Below are positions 10,716 through 20,288 of a DNA stretch of 64,000 bases, one piece after another. Where the stretch lies: NCBI GenBank assembly GCA_027493875.1, contig JAOSJX010000012.1, positions 248,001-312,000 on the forward strand, in the 5' to 3' direction. The DNA comes from Deltaproteobacteria bacterium. Its GTDB lineage: Bacteria; Lernaellota; Lernaellaia; JACKCT01. The stretch's first letter is position 1. Every line of letters begins with the position of its first letter. A program made the translations under genes and the position numbers. A model generated the notes under the pieces. That model was not told where the DNA came from, did not search any database, and worked only from the letters and a program-made list of their open reading frames with translations.

Positions 10716-13021
10716 GGCGTTTGGTCTCCCTTCGGAGGGATAGGGACATTGGCGTCTTTCCAAAGAACCACGCCGCGGCCCGCGGTGCCGGGGGGCACCA
10801 CGAACTTCTCGCGGCCGGGAAGAACGGACTCCGCCGTTTCGATTTTCAGAAGATGCGACAGCAAATCCGGAGCCACGGCGAAGGCGTCGGACTGGGCGGA
10901 AAAGCCTTGCGACCTCCCGGCGGCGACGGTGCGCGCCCCGTCCGCTTCCGCCGAGGCGGCGGCGACGGTTTTTTCGCCCTGGCCCCGCGCGAGCGGCACC
11001 TCGCGCGCGAGCGTTTCGTGCGCCTGGTGGATACGTGTTTCGCGGTCCTCGCGCGCGCTGGAGACGTCGCGGAACGCGAACACCGCGTCCTGCGGCGGAT
11101 GAACGTCCACAACGTGCACCGAATCGACGCGCACACCGGCGCCCGCGGCGTCAAGGCGTTTTTGGAGGTCTCCGGCGACGAATTTTTCAAGGCCCGGCCG
11201 GTCTTCGGTTACGAGATCGTCGAGCCGCGACCGCGCGACGTACTCGCGCGCGGCGGCCTGCGCGTAGAGCGAAACGATATCGTTCGCCTTGCCGACGCCG
11301 TAGAAAAACGCGTACGGATCGGCCAGCGAATAATGCACGGTGAAACTCACGTCCACGAGATTCTCGTCGCCCGCGATGTACGACGACTCGGCCTCGTTGC
11401 GGTTCATGGCCGCGATGGCGCTATGCCATTGTCCCGGCGCGTTCGACTGCAACAATTGCTTTCGGTTTTCGAGAAGAAAGAGATCCGTCCGGAATCCGAC
11501 GTCGGTTTTGCGGGGATAACGCGTGCGCCACACGTCCGCCCGGCCGACCGGCGCCGGCGGCGCGTAATGCAGCCCCGGCGGGATATCGCGGCGCACGAGC
11601 TTTCCGAAGCGAAATTCGAAAGCCGTCGAATCCGGCGGTACCGTGTAGAAGCCCGAGGCGAGATAGGCGAGGGCGGCCAGCGCGAGTCCGCCGCCGACGA
11701 ACGCCCGGCGCCGCCGTTGCCAGAATGCGCGGCGCTCGTTTGCCGCGGCGTCTTCGGTGCCGCCGAAAAAACCCTCGATGTTGCCGAGAAACTCGCGGAG
11801 GCCCTGGCGGAGGGCGCCGGCTTTGAGGCGCCAGAGGCAAAGCCCGAGCAGGACGATCGCGCTGACCCACTGCAGGTAACCGACGACGCCCTCGCCCGAC
11901 GCGGCGAGTTTCGCGGTGATGTTCCACCCCGTCAGGCCGAGGAAATAGTCCAGCGCGAGACCCGCCGCAAGCGACGTGGCGACGATACTGCCGAGATACG
12001 TGCTGACGAAACGCCGTCCGAAGTGGCGCGTCAAAAGGACGATCGTCGCCGCGTTGGTGGCGGGTCCGGAGAGAAGAAAGACGAGCGCCGCGCCGGGGCT
12101 GAGGCCCTTGGCGACCAAGGCCGCCGCGATCGGCGTGCTGCCCGACGCGCACATGTAAATCGGCACCCCGGCGAGCAGCATGATGAGCATGGCGGGCAGG
12201 CCGGACCCCAAGCCGAGCGCGGCCAGATCGCCGGGGATCGCGACGCCGATCGCTCCGGCGAGCAGAATGCCGACGAGCAGCCAGAACGCGATGTCGTCCA
12301 TCATGATGACGAAGCCGTAGCGGAAAACGCGGCGGAGTATTTGGGGGAACGGCGTGTGCTCCGGCGCCGCGTCTTCCGCCGCCACGGTGGCGCCGTCGCT
12401 CCGAAGCGGTTTGCGCCAGATGTCCGCGATGAACGCGCCCGCGGAACGGGCGAACCCGCCGAAGCCCACCACGTGCGGTTCCGGCGCGGGGGCGTCGGGC
12501 GGCGTCGCGGCCGGCGGCGGCGAATCGTCTTCGGGCCACGCGATGGCCGCAATCCCGGCAACCATCGCCGTGAGAAACGAAGCGAGCGGCCGGGCGATCG
12601 TCATGATCGGCCCGAACATGGCCCATGTCAGCAGGATCGCGTCGGCGCTGGTTTCGGGTGTCGTGATGAGAAACGACAGCCCCGCCGGGCGGCTCGCGCC
12701 CTTATTGCGCAGCTCGATGGACACCGGAACGATGCCGCAGGAGCAGATCGGCAGCGGAATGCCGAAACACGCTGCGGTCGCTACGGCGCCGAGGCCGGTT
12801 CGGCCCATGATCGCGAGCACCAGCCGCCGTGACAGCAGCACGTGGAAAAGCCCCGCCACCAGCAGGCCCAACAGGACGAGCGGCGACGCAAGGAGCATCA
12901 CCTGCCACGATTCCAACAGGATGCGTTTCGCCAAGTCGAGCACGGTTCCCCGAGACGGCGCACAGGATGCGCCCGCCGCCCGCGCGGTGTCAACCGACGG
13001 GGCGGCTCTTCGCTGTCCCAT
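10712..13021 (-). CDS. Fusion: SO_0444-like (Cu/Zn) efflux permease + C-terminal SPFH/HflK-like domain
   Basis: Single uninterrupted 769-aa ORF; permease core ACFGIPLPICSCGIVPVSIELRNKGASRPAGLSFLITTPETSADAILLTWAMFGP; then TM + FYTVPPDSTAFEFRFGKLVRRDIPPGLHYAPPAPVGRADVWRTRYPRKTDVGF. True start may be GTG at 12943. Confidence 0.85.
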   Translation of the reverse strand: MGQRRAAPSVDTARAAGASCAPSRGTVLDLAKRILLESWQVMLLASPLVLLGLLVAGLFHVLLSRRLVLAIMGRTGLGAVATAACFGIPLPICSCGIVPVSIELRNKGASRPAGLSFLITTPETSADAILLTWAMFGPIMTIARPLASFLTAMVAGIAAIAWPEDDSPPPAATPPDAPAPEPHVVGFGGFARSAGAFIADIWRKPLRSDGATVAAEDAAPEHTPFPQILRRVFRYGFVIMMDDIAFWLLVGILLAGAIGVAIPGDLAALGLGSGLPAMLIMLLAGVPIYMCASGSTPIAAALVAKGLSPGAALVFLLSGPATNAATIVLLTRHFGRRFVSTYLGSIVATSLAAGLALDYFLGLTGWNITAKLAASGEGVVGYLQWVSAIVLLGLCLWRLKAGALRQGLREFLGNIEGFFGGTEDAAANERRAFWQRRRRAFVGGGLALAALAYLASGFYTVPPDSTAFEFRFGKLVRRDIPPGLHYAPPAPVGRADVWRTRYPRKTDVGFRTDLFLLENRKQLLQSNAPGQWHSAIAAMNRNEAESSYIAGDENLVDVSFTVHYSLADPYAFFYGVGKANDIVSLYAQAAAREYVARSRLDDLVTEDRPGLEKFVAGDLQKRLDAAGAGVRVDSVHVVDVHPPQDAVFAFRDVSSAREDRETRIHQAHETLAREVPLARGQGEKTVAAASAEADGARTVAAGRSQGFSAQSDAFAVAPDLLSHLLKIETAESVLPGREKFVVPPGTAGRGVVLWKDANVPIPPKGDQTP

Positions 13022-13042
13022 CCAATGAGATTCCGCTAGGTT

Positions 13043-13751
13043 ATGTCCATGCGCCCGTTACGCACCGCGCATCTGACCTATGATGTTGTCGACAAGGCCG
13101 CGTCGCCGCTGGGCGAGGTGATGCTCCGGCGTTACACGGCCGACACCGGCGAGACCGGCTACGAAATCCGGCTCGGCGGCAATTTTCTCATGGCGACGCA
13201 CGGCGACAGCTCCGAGCGCGCGATGGCGCGTCTCGCGCACGACATGCTTGGCGCGCGGGACGGCGTGCGCGTCTTGATCGGCGGGTTGGGCGTCTCGTCC
13301 ACGCTGCGCGAAGCGCTCGAGCTGCCCGGCGTCACGGACGTGCGCGTCGTGGAAATCTGCGAAAAAAGTCGTCGAATGGAACCGCCGGTGGTTCGGTGAC
13401 GCATGCCGCGAGGCGCTCGACGATCCGCGGACAACGGTCGTCATCGCCGATCTCGCCGCGCATCTTCGCGAGACGGCCGACGCCTTCGACCTGATGTTGC
13501 TCGACGTGGATAACGGCCCCGGCTGGCTTGCGGCCGAGGGCAACGCCGGGCTTTACGAAGTGGCGGGCTTGACGCTTTGCCGCCGCCGTCTCGCGCCCGG
13601 CGGCGTGATCGCCGTATGGTCGCCGTCGCCCAACGGCGTTTTCGAGGAGCGTTTCGCGCGCGTTTTTCCGGACCGTCGCGTCGTCGACACGACGGAGCTC
13701 GGCCGGGCCGTGGACGAGCCCGGAGATATCATTTACATCGGCCGCCCTTGA
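13043..13751 (+). CDS. Spermidine synthase-like methyltransferase-fold protein, frameshift at A6 ~13363
   Basis: VRVLIGGLGVSSTLREALELPGVTDVRVVEICEK|VVEWNRRWFG...FDLMLLDVDNGPGWL...LYEVAGLTLCRRRLAPGGVIAVWSPSPN. Confidence 0.82.
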
Positions 13752-13783
13752 CGGGCCGGGGTGCGTCGCGAGAAAAAGCGGAC

Positions 13784-14884
13784 ATGACGAAAAGGCGTTC
13801 GCGAAAGCGTAAGAGGAAGACCAAACCGCCGGGTCTTCCGCCGGGGACGCTCGTCGTCGATCCCGAATCGCCGCCGCCGGTGATCCACGCGATCGCGTAC
13901 GACGCCGACAACATCGTCGAAATGGCGATCACCGAACCTGAAACATTGACGGAGCTGATGACCAGATGGCCGGTGACGTGGATCAACGTCAACGGCCTGG
14001 GCGACGTCGCGATGGTGGAGCGCCTCGGGCAGGTTTTCGGCCTGCACCGCCTCGCCCTCGAGGATATTCTCAACGTCACGCAGCGCGCCAAGCTCGAGGA
14101 GTACGCGGGCGGCTATTTTATCATCGCGCACATGATCCGCCTCCCGGAGCATCTGGCCACCGAACAGATCAGCCTCTTCGTCGGACGCAATTTCGTGCTG
14201 ACGTTTCAGGAGACGGCGGGCGATTGCCTCGACGGCGTGCGCGATCGGCTGCGCCACGCGCGAGGGCGCGTTCGTGGAGAAGGAGCGGATTATCTTGCCT
14301 ACGTGATCCTCGATTCCGTCACCGACAACTATTTTCCCGTCGTCGAAACCTTCGCGGAGCGGCTGGATACGTTGGAAGAGGCCGTGTTCACGGCGCGCGA
14401 GAACGACATCGTCGAACGCATTCACGAGATTAAAACGGAGCTCCAGCATCTTCGCCGCCAGCTCTTTCCCCAACAGCAGGTATTGTCCATGCTGGCCAAG
14501 GACGAGCTCCAGTTGATCCGGCCGGAAACGCGCCTGTTCTTCCGCGACGTGCAGGATCACACGGTGCAGGCGATCGAACTCATCGACAGCCACCGCGAAA
14601 CCGCGACCGGACTCGTGGACGCCTATCTGTCGATGGTCAGCCGTAAGATGAACGACGTGATGAAAGTCTTGACGATCATCGCCACCATCTTCATCCCGCT
14701 GAGTTTCATCGCCGGTCTCTACGGCATGAACTTCGATACGAACCGGTCGCCGTGGAATATGCCCGAGTTGCGTTGGACCTTTGGTTATCCTTTCGCCTTG
14801 GGGTTAATGGCCTCGGTGGCGGCGGGGCTCATTTTCTTTTTCCGCCGGCGCGGATGGATCGGAAACGGCCGGCGGAACGGCTGA
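13784..14884 (+). CDS. corA: CorA family Mg2+/Co2+ transporter
   Basis: Intact; MTKRRSRKRKRKTK start; C-term TIIATIFIPLSFIAGLYGMNF (GMN motif) and second TM. Confidence 0.93.
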   Translation: MTKRRSRKRKRKTKPPGLPPGTLVVDPESPPPVIHAIAYDADNIVEMAITEPETLTELMTRWPVTWINVNGLGDVAMVERLGQVFGLHRLALEDILNVTQRAKLEEYAGGYFIIAHMIRLPEHLATEQISLFVGRNFVLTFQETAGDCLDGVRDRLRHARGRVRGEGADYLAYVILDSVTDNYFPVVETFAERLDTLEEAVFTARENDIVERIHEIKTELQHLRRQLFPQQQVLSMLAKDELQLIRPETRLFFRDVQDHTVQAIELIDSHRETATGLVDAYLSMVSRKMNDVMKVLTIIATIFIPLSFIAGLYGMNFDTNRSPWNMPELRWTFGYPFALGLMASVAAGLIFFFRRRGWIGNGRRNG

Positions 14885-14912
14885 GGCGACTTATCGCCGC
14901 GGCCGGATCGGA

Positions 14913-15848
14913 TTGGGCGTGCGCAAGACGTTATTGATCGTCATCGTCCTCATGGCCGGTATCGCGACGGCCGAAGTGGCGCTGACGCTCGGCCGATACG
15001 GCGATTCCGCTCCCGGCTTGTTGCCCGACGGGACGCCCACGCGCGGCCATTCCTACGAAACGCGCAATCCGTACGTCAACCGGACTTTCTCCGACGCGAC
15101 CATCAACATCGTCGTGTTCGGCGGCGCCTGGGTGTTCGGGCTCGGGTGCGACACCGACGAAACCTTTTCGGCGATCCTCGAAAAATCGTTCGCGGCGAAC
15201 GATCCGCCGGTGCGGGTCGTGAATCTCGGGCAACCGGATTTCACCTCGGCGGAAGTCGCGAAAACTTTTCCGCGGATGCTGGCCCGGTATAAGGCGGACG
15301 CCGCGGTCGTGATGACGGGGCTGACGGACGCGGTGCCCCTTCTTTTAAAGGACGATTACTTCGCGCGCCGTCCGTTTACGATCGCCGAACGCGGGAGCCT
15401 CGACGTCGTCCGTCTCGTGCGGCTCTACGGGACGCTGCGCTTCGCGGCCATGGTGCACGGCGGCGGATTCAAACGCGCGTCGGAAACGACCTTCAAGGCG
15501 CGTTATTTTCCCATGGAAAAAACGCAGGACAATCTCCTCGAAATCGGGAAGCGGGCGGCGCGGCTTCGCGTGCCGGTGGTTTACGTGACGTTTCCGCGAA
15601 ACGAGGCGTCGAGCTGGCTCCACCCTCACTATCCGATTTACAACGAACGCAATCTTCTGATCCGCACCACCGCCTACAATTACAATGCGAAATTGCTCGA
15701 CCTCGAGGCGCTCATGCATCCGCTCAAAACGCCGGAGTACCTATTGCCATGGATGCGTTGGCCGCATCCGAATGCCGCCGGCCACGCCTACATCGCGGAC
15801 AATCTCCGGACGGAACTCATCGCGGCGGTCCCCGGCCTGAATCTTTGA
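14913..15848 (+). CDS. Membrane-anchored SGNH/GDSL-like protein with degenerate catalytic motifs
   Basis: N-term TM; INIVVFGGAWVFGLGCDTDETFSAILEKSF aligns by position with GDSFT(F/Y)G block; C-term WPHPNAAGHAYIADNL. Confidence 0.7.
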   Translation: MGVRKTLLIVIVLMAGIATAEVALTLGRYGDSAPGLLPDGTPTRGHSYETRNPYVNRTFSDATINIVVFGGAWVFGLGCDTDETFSAILEKSFAANDPPVRVVNLGQPDFTSAEVAKTFPRMLARYKADAAVVMTGLTDAVPLLLKDDYFARRPFTIAERGSLDVVRLVRLYGTLRFAAMVHGGGFKRASETTFKARYFPMEKTQDNLLEIGKRAARLRVPVVYVTFPRNEASSWLHPHYPIYNERNLLIRTTAYNYNAKLLDLEALMHPLKTPEYLLPWMRWPHPNAAGHAYIADNLRTELIAAVPGLNL

Positions 15849-15861
15849 AAGGGAGAACGAC

Positions 15862-16251
15862 ATGAGTAAGACCGCGTTATCCACGCCCGACGCCCCCGGC
15901 GCGATCGGGCCCTACAGCCAGGGAATCGGCGTCCCCGGTTTGGTGTTCACCAGCGGGCAGCTTCCGATCGATCCGAAGACCGGTGACATGCCCGGCGACA
16001 TTAAGGCGCAGGCGCGCGTCGCCCTCGCCAACGTCGCGGCGATTCTCAAGGCCGGCGGAAGCGATCTGTCGAAAGCCGTCAAGCTCACGGTCTTCCTTAC
16101 GGACATCGCCGATTTCGCGGCGATCAACGACGTGTACAAGGAGGTCTTCGCCGGCGCCGAGCCCTATCCGGCGCGCTCCGCCGTGCAGGTGGCCGCGCTG
16201 CCGAAACCGGGGGCGAAGGTCGAGATCGAGGCGGTCGGCGTGACGGCGTAG
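15862..16251 (+). CDS. ridA: RidA family enamine/imine deaminase
   Basis: Intact 129 aa; APGAIGPYSQGIGVPGLVFTSGQLPIDPKTG ... YPARSAVQVAALPKPGAKVEIEAV. Confidence 0.95.
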   Translation: MSKTALSTPDAPGAIGPYSQGIGVPGLVFTSGQLPIDPKTGDMPGDIKAQARVALANVAAILKAGGSDLSKAVKLTVFLTDIADFAAINDVYKEVFAGAEPYPARSAVQVAALPKPGAKVEIEAVGVTA

Positions 16252-16339
16252 CCCGGGGTGCGGTATCCGTGTCGGCGAGATGCCGATCGTCCGGTTTCCT
16301 TGATGCGACCCCACGTTCCCGTTCCACAGCGTTTCGCGC

Positions 16340-16371
16340 AGCGGAATGGTACGATGTAAGTCCGCTTTTTT
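16340..16371 (+). terminator. Candidate intrinsic terminator downstream of ridA
   Basis: AGCGGA(16340-16345) ... TCCGCT(16361-16366) followed by a T-run; stem short (6 bp), loop 15 nt. Confidence 0.35.
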
Positions 16372-16529
16372 ATCTTATGTATTGTGCAAAGATCGGCATA
16401 GACCGTGATTCGCGGAAATGCGGGTGATTTTATGTTGAGATTTGCGGCGTAATGAAATTTGCGAAAGTATTTATTGCAATCATCTTGGGTATCGTGATAT
16501 CAATAGCGATATAGAAATGGAGGCAGGGA

Positions 16530-18870
16530 ATGCGCCGCGGCGAAAGAAACCGGATTTTGGTCTTCGCCGCGGCGATGTGCTTAATGGCTATCGGAGCGCC
16601 GATGGGATGCTCCTGTGGCGAGAGTGATTCTGACGATCCGGGCGGGATCGGAGAATTTGACGACGACACCGATCCCAGCGCCGCTGACGACGACGATCTG
16701 ACAGGCGATGACGACGATACTATTCCCACGAATGACGACGATTTCGACGATGACGATCTCGACGACGACGTTGATGATGACCTCGACGACGACGCGGATG
16801 TAGTCGGCGAAGATATTTGCGTCGACGTTTGGGACGACGTCGGCGAGTGCCCGCGCGGTTTTCTGACGCCGGACGGGGCGTGCATCGAACGCATCGCCGG
16901 CGGCGCGCCCGGCCGCGAGGGTGTGTCCCTCGCCGTCGGGCCTGACAACCTATCCTACGTCGCCTCCGTCAAAGGCCGCGATCTCCGCATCTACACCATT
17001 GACTCTTCCGGCGCGGCACCGTCATGCACGGTACGCACGATCGACTTCATGGCCGCCGGGCCGTCGATGGTCGTGGCTTCGGACGGCCGTTTTCATCTCG
17101 CTTATACGAATCTCTGGACCGACACGCTGAAGTACGCGACGGACGCATCGGGAACCTGGATCTTCGAGGATATCGCGGACGTGGGTCCGCAGAGGACCTT
17201 TTCCGACGAAACGCTCTACCACGCGCACGCCTCGGTCGCCGTCGGCCCGGACGGCAACCCGCACATCGCCTACATCAACCGGACGGACGCCGATCTTCGC
17301 TACGCCAAGAAAAGCGGCGGGACCTGGACGACCGAGCCGGTGGTGACCGAGGGCAATTTCGGAGCGCAGACGGGCATCGCGGTGGACCCGTTCGGCCATG
17401 CGCACATGGTCGCGCGCAGCGTAATGACCTTCGGCGCTTATATGGTTTACGCGACGAACAAAACGGGGACGTGGACGACGATGTATCCGTCCGGCAACGC
17501 GCGCGGCCCGGCGGTCGCGACAGACGCGGCGGGGAACGCGCACATCGCGGTCTGGCTCGATCCCGGCTCGTTCCTCCAACTGACGTACATCACCGACGCA
17601 TCGGGTTCCTGGACCTCGGAAACGCCGGGGTCCGTTTTAGCGGGCCACGATCCGGCCATCGTGGTGGATGCGTCGGGCGCGGCGCATATCGCCGACTGGT
17701 TCACCACGTTAAACGGGCTGGGCGCCGGGTAGCTTCACGAACAAGAGCGGAATCTGGAAACGCTCTCTCGCGCTGCGCGAGGACGACGACCACAGCAATA
17801 TCCTCAACTTCTCGCTCGCGCTGGACGCGGCCGGCGAACCGCGGATCGCGTATTACATCCAGGAGGAGATCCGGGCGCTGCGGTTCGTGACCCACGAAAA
17901 CGGAACGTGGGTGGCCGAGGCGTTGGATGCGGGTACCGCCGGAAGTATTTGGTGGGGCATGGACAACATCGACAGTCAGTATTTGCTAACCAATAACTAC
18001 GATTTTCACTACGAATATGGCCATAGAGTTTCAGATACGGACAACTGGGCGTATGAATCAATTATTCCCGAATACCAATCCACCTTGAGCGATTTTACGG
18101 ATTTTATTGTCGACGAGTTCGGACACGCGCACTTCGTTCGCCCTTATAATCGCGATCTGCTTTATGCGACGGATTCGTCGGGGGCGTGGCAAACAGAACT
18201 GTTACCCGCACTATCGGGCGGCGTCTTATTATTTCCCTCAATAGACGTCGGGCAGAGCGATTCCGCGGCCGTTGCCGTTGTCGAAGTCGATAGCGGCGTT
18301 CTCGTTTCTACTTTTGCCGACGGAGAATGGGAATCATTCGATTTGGTTGACGGGTTAGGAACAAACCGTGTCGCCTTAAAATTCGATGCCGTCGGGACGG
18401 TCCATCTCGCTTACGGTCGTGAGGACGGCATCGCATACGCAACGCAATCCGGCGATTCGTGGAACGTCGAGCTTGTTGATTCCGCCGACAACGATGCTTC
18501 TTACGCATACGATCCCATTGTCCTTTGTTTAAGCTCTGGTGACGAACCGCGCATCGCGTACAGCGCCGGTCAGAAAACATATTTTGCGTGGAAATATTTA
18601 GGCAATTCTTGGGTCATTGACGAAATTGAGTTTGACGCGGCTTATCTCTCCTTAGCCGTTGATGACGAAGATATGCCCCATCTCTTTTTATCTCTATACG
18701 ATCAAGCGGGCGTTTATTACGTCACCGGACAGCCAGGTACGTGGCAAACATCAAAAATCGACAACGCGGCATTTATGATTTCTTCCGCTAGCACTTTGGG
18801 TGAAGTCATTCGTTCGGCGTACCTCGGCACTGACAATGAAGCCAATTTAGTAAGGGTTCGTATCAATTAA
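16530..18870 (+). CDS. Lipoprotein with N-terminal Asp-rich linker and repeated beta-propeller-like units, frameshift ~17725
   Basis: RBS GGAGG upstream; lipobox-like MAIGAPMGCSCGES; DDDDLTGDDDDTIPTNDDDFDDDDLDDDVDDDLDDDAD; recurring GTWTTE / GNPHIAYIN / GHAHM units; continues in ORF 17887..18870. Confidence 0.75.
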
Positions 18871-18892
18871 AGGAAGAAAAGGGGAATCAACC

Positions 18893-20288
18893 ATGGCGAT
18901 GAGACGGTTTCTATCAGCGATTATTTTGGCGTTTCTCCCTTCGGTTTCGCTAGCTCAGCCCGCGGACTGGAGTTCATATTCGAGCTATTACACCGCCAGT
19001 GGAGCAATTTCGAGGAAGGAACGGATTGGGACGTTGTTTGGCAGGGAGAATTTTCTCTATCGACAATGCCGGTATTGGGCGGGTGGTTTGATCTTAAGAT
19101 TAATAGCAACTATAACGGTCCGTACTGCGTCGGCATAATAGTCTATAAATCTAAGGCGGAGGTCGGCGCAAGCATCACCGAAGGAGACATATACGGATAT
19201 TTCGCGACAAAAAAAGATCATGTTCCGAACCCATTGGATTGTGACAATCTCGTCAATCTGTCTGACGAGAATCCGGGAATTCGAGCAATACACGCCCCGG
19301 CATTCTCTTCCTCCACGGAGACGGGACGCGGGGATCGTTTCTTCAGGCGATGGAGATGGCGCGCATTACGTCGACGGATGACGTGCCCAAGTTTGTTCTC
19401 ACGATCTCCGGGCCGGGCCAGCAGTACGATTGCTCCGATCCCTATCCCTACGAATGGTACACGACGGATGCATGGATGCCGGAGTGTTTCCTGCCAAATG
19501 GGGGCTTCGGCGATCAAATCAGCTTCGGCGAATCGATGACACACAGCGATGAGGATTCGGACAACGAATATCTGGACGGTTTCTACGCCGACAGCACGCC
19601 GCCCGACGAAGAGCACAGCTATTTCTTCGGCTACGTGTTGGCGACGTTAAGAGGAATAAACTTTTTCAAGCAAGTCTTGGATGTCGATCATAACAGCGGC
19701 GGCGCCCAGGTTACGAACGGAAAGCTGGTCGTGGGCGGAATTTCCGTGGGTGGCATCGTGGCCCTTTTGGCCAACAGCGTGGACGATCGTCTCGACGGCG
19801 CGTTCACCTGGGAGGCGACCGGCGCGCAGGAGTACAGCTTCAAGACGCTGGGCGTATGGATGGCCAACCGGCTTGCGTCCAATTCCACGTACGATCCTTA
19901 TGCTTTTATCGACTGCGACGATACGTCGCCCGATGCGTTGACGAAAAAAGCCTGCGAAATGCTGGATTACTACGACCCGGTCAACTTCGTCCGAAAAAAT
20001 CCTGTGCTGATCGTGACGGGCGCGCAGGACGAAACCTTTACGCCCGTCGCATATCAAGCGGCCTACAACGACTACGTTGCGGATGACTGCGGCGGGACCT
20101 GCCCGAAGGTCTCGCGCGCGCTCATCGGCGACGTGGACCATTTGTATTTCCTCATGCTCACGGACAAAATGGAGCTGCGTTCAATGGAGGCCTACGGAAA
20201 CAAGGATCCGAGTTATGACGACAATCCGGCGGCGGACTATTACGCCGTCAGCACGCAGGCGTTTTCCATTCGGCATTTCGTGCACTAA
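18893..20288 (+). CDS. Secreted alpha/beta hydrolase-like protein, two frameshifts (~19005, ~19290)
   Basis: Signal peptide MAMRRFLSAIILAFLPSVSLAQ; ILFLHGDGTRGSFLQ, nucleophile elbow GGISVGGIV, PVLIVTGAQDETFTPVAYQ, GDVDHLYF; fragments in three frames. Confidence 0.65.

Noticed and set aside
10700-12832. 710-aa plus-strand ORF
   Set aside because: Antisense to the permease-SPFH fusion; Arg/Glu/His-rich, low-quality composition typical of a shadow ORF in high-GC DNA.
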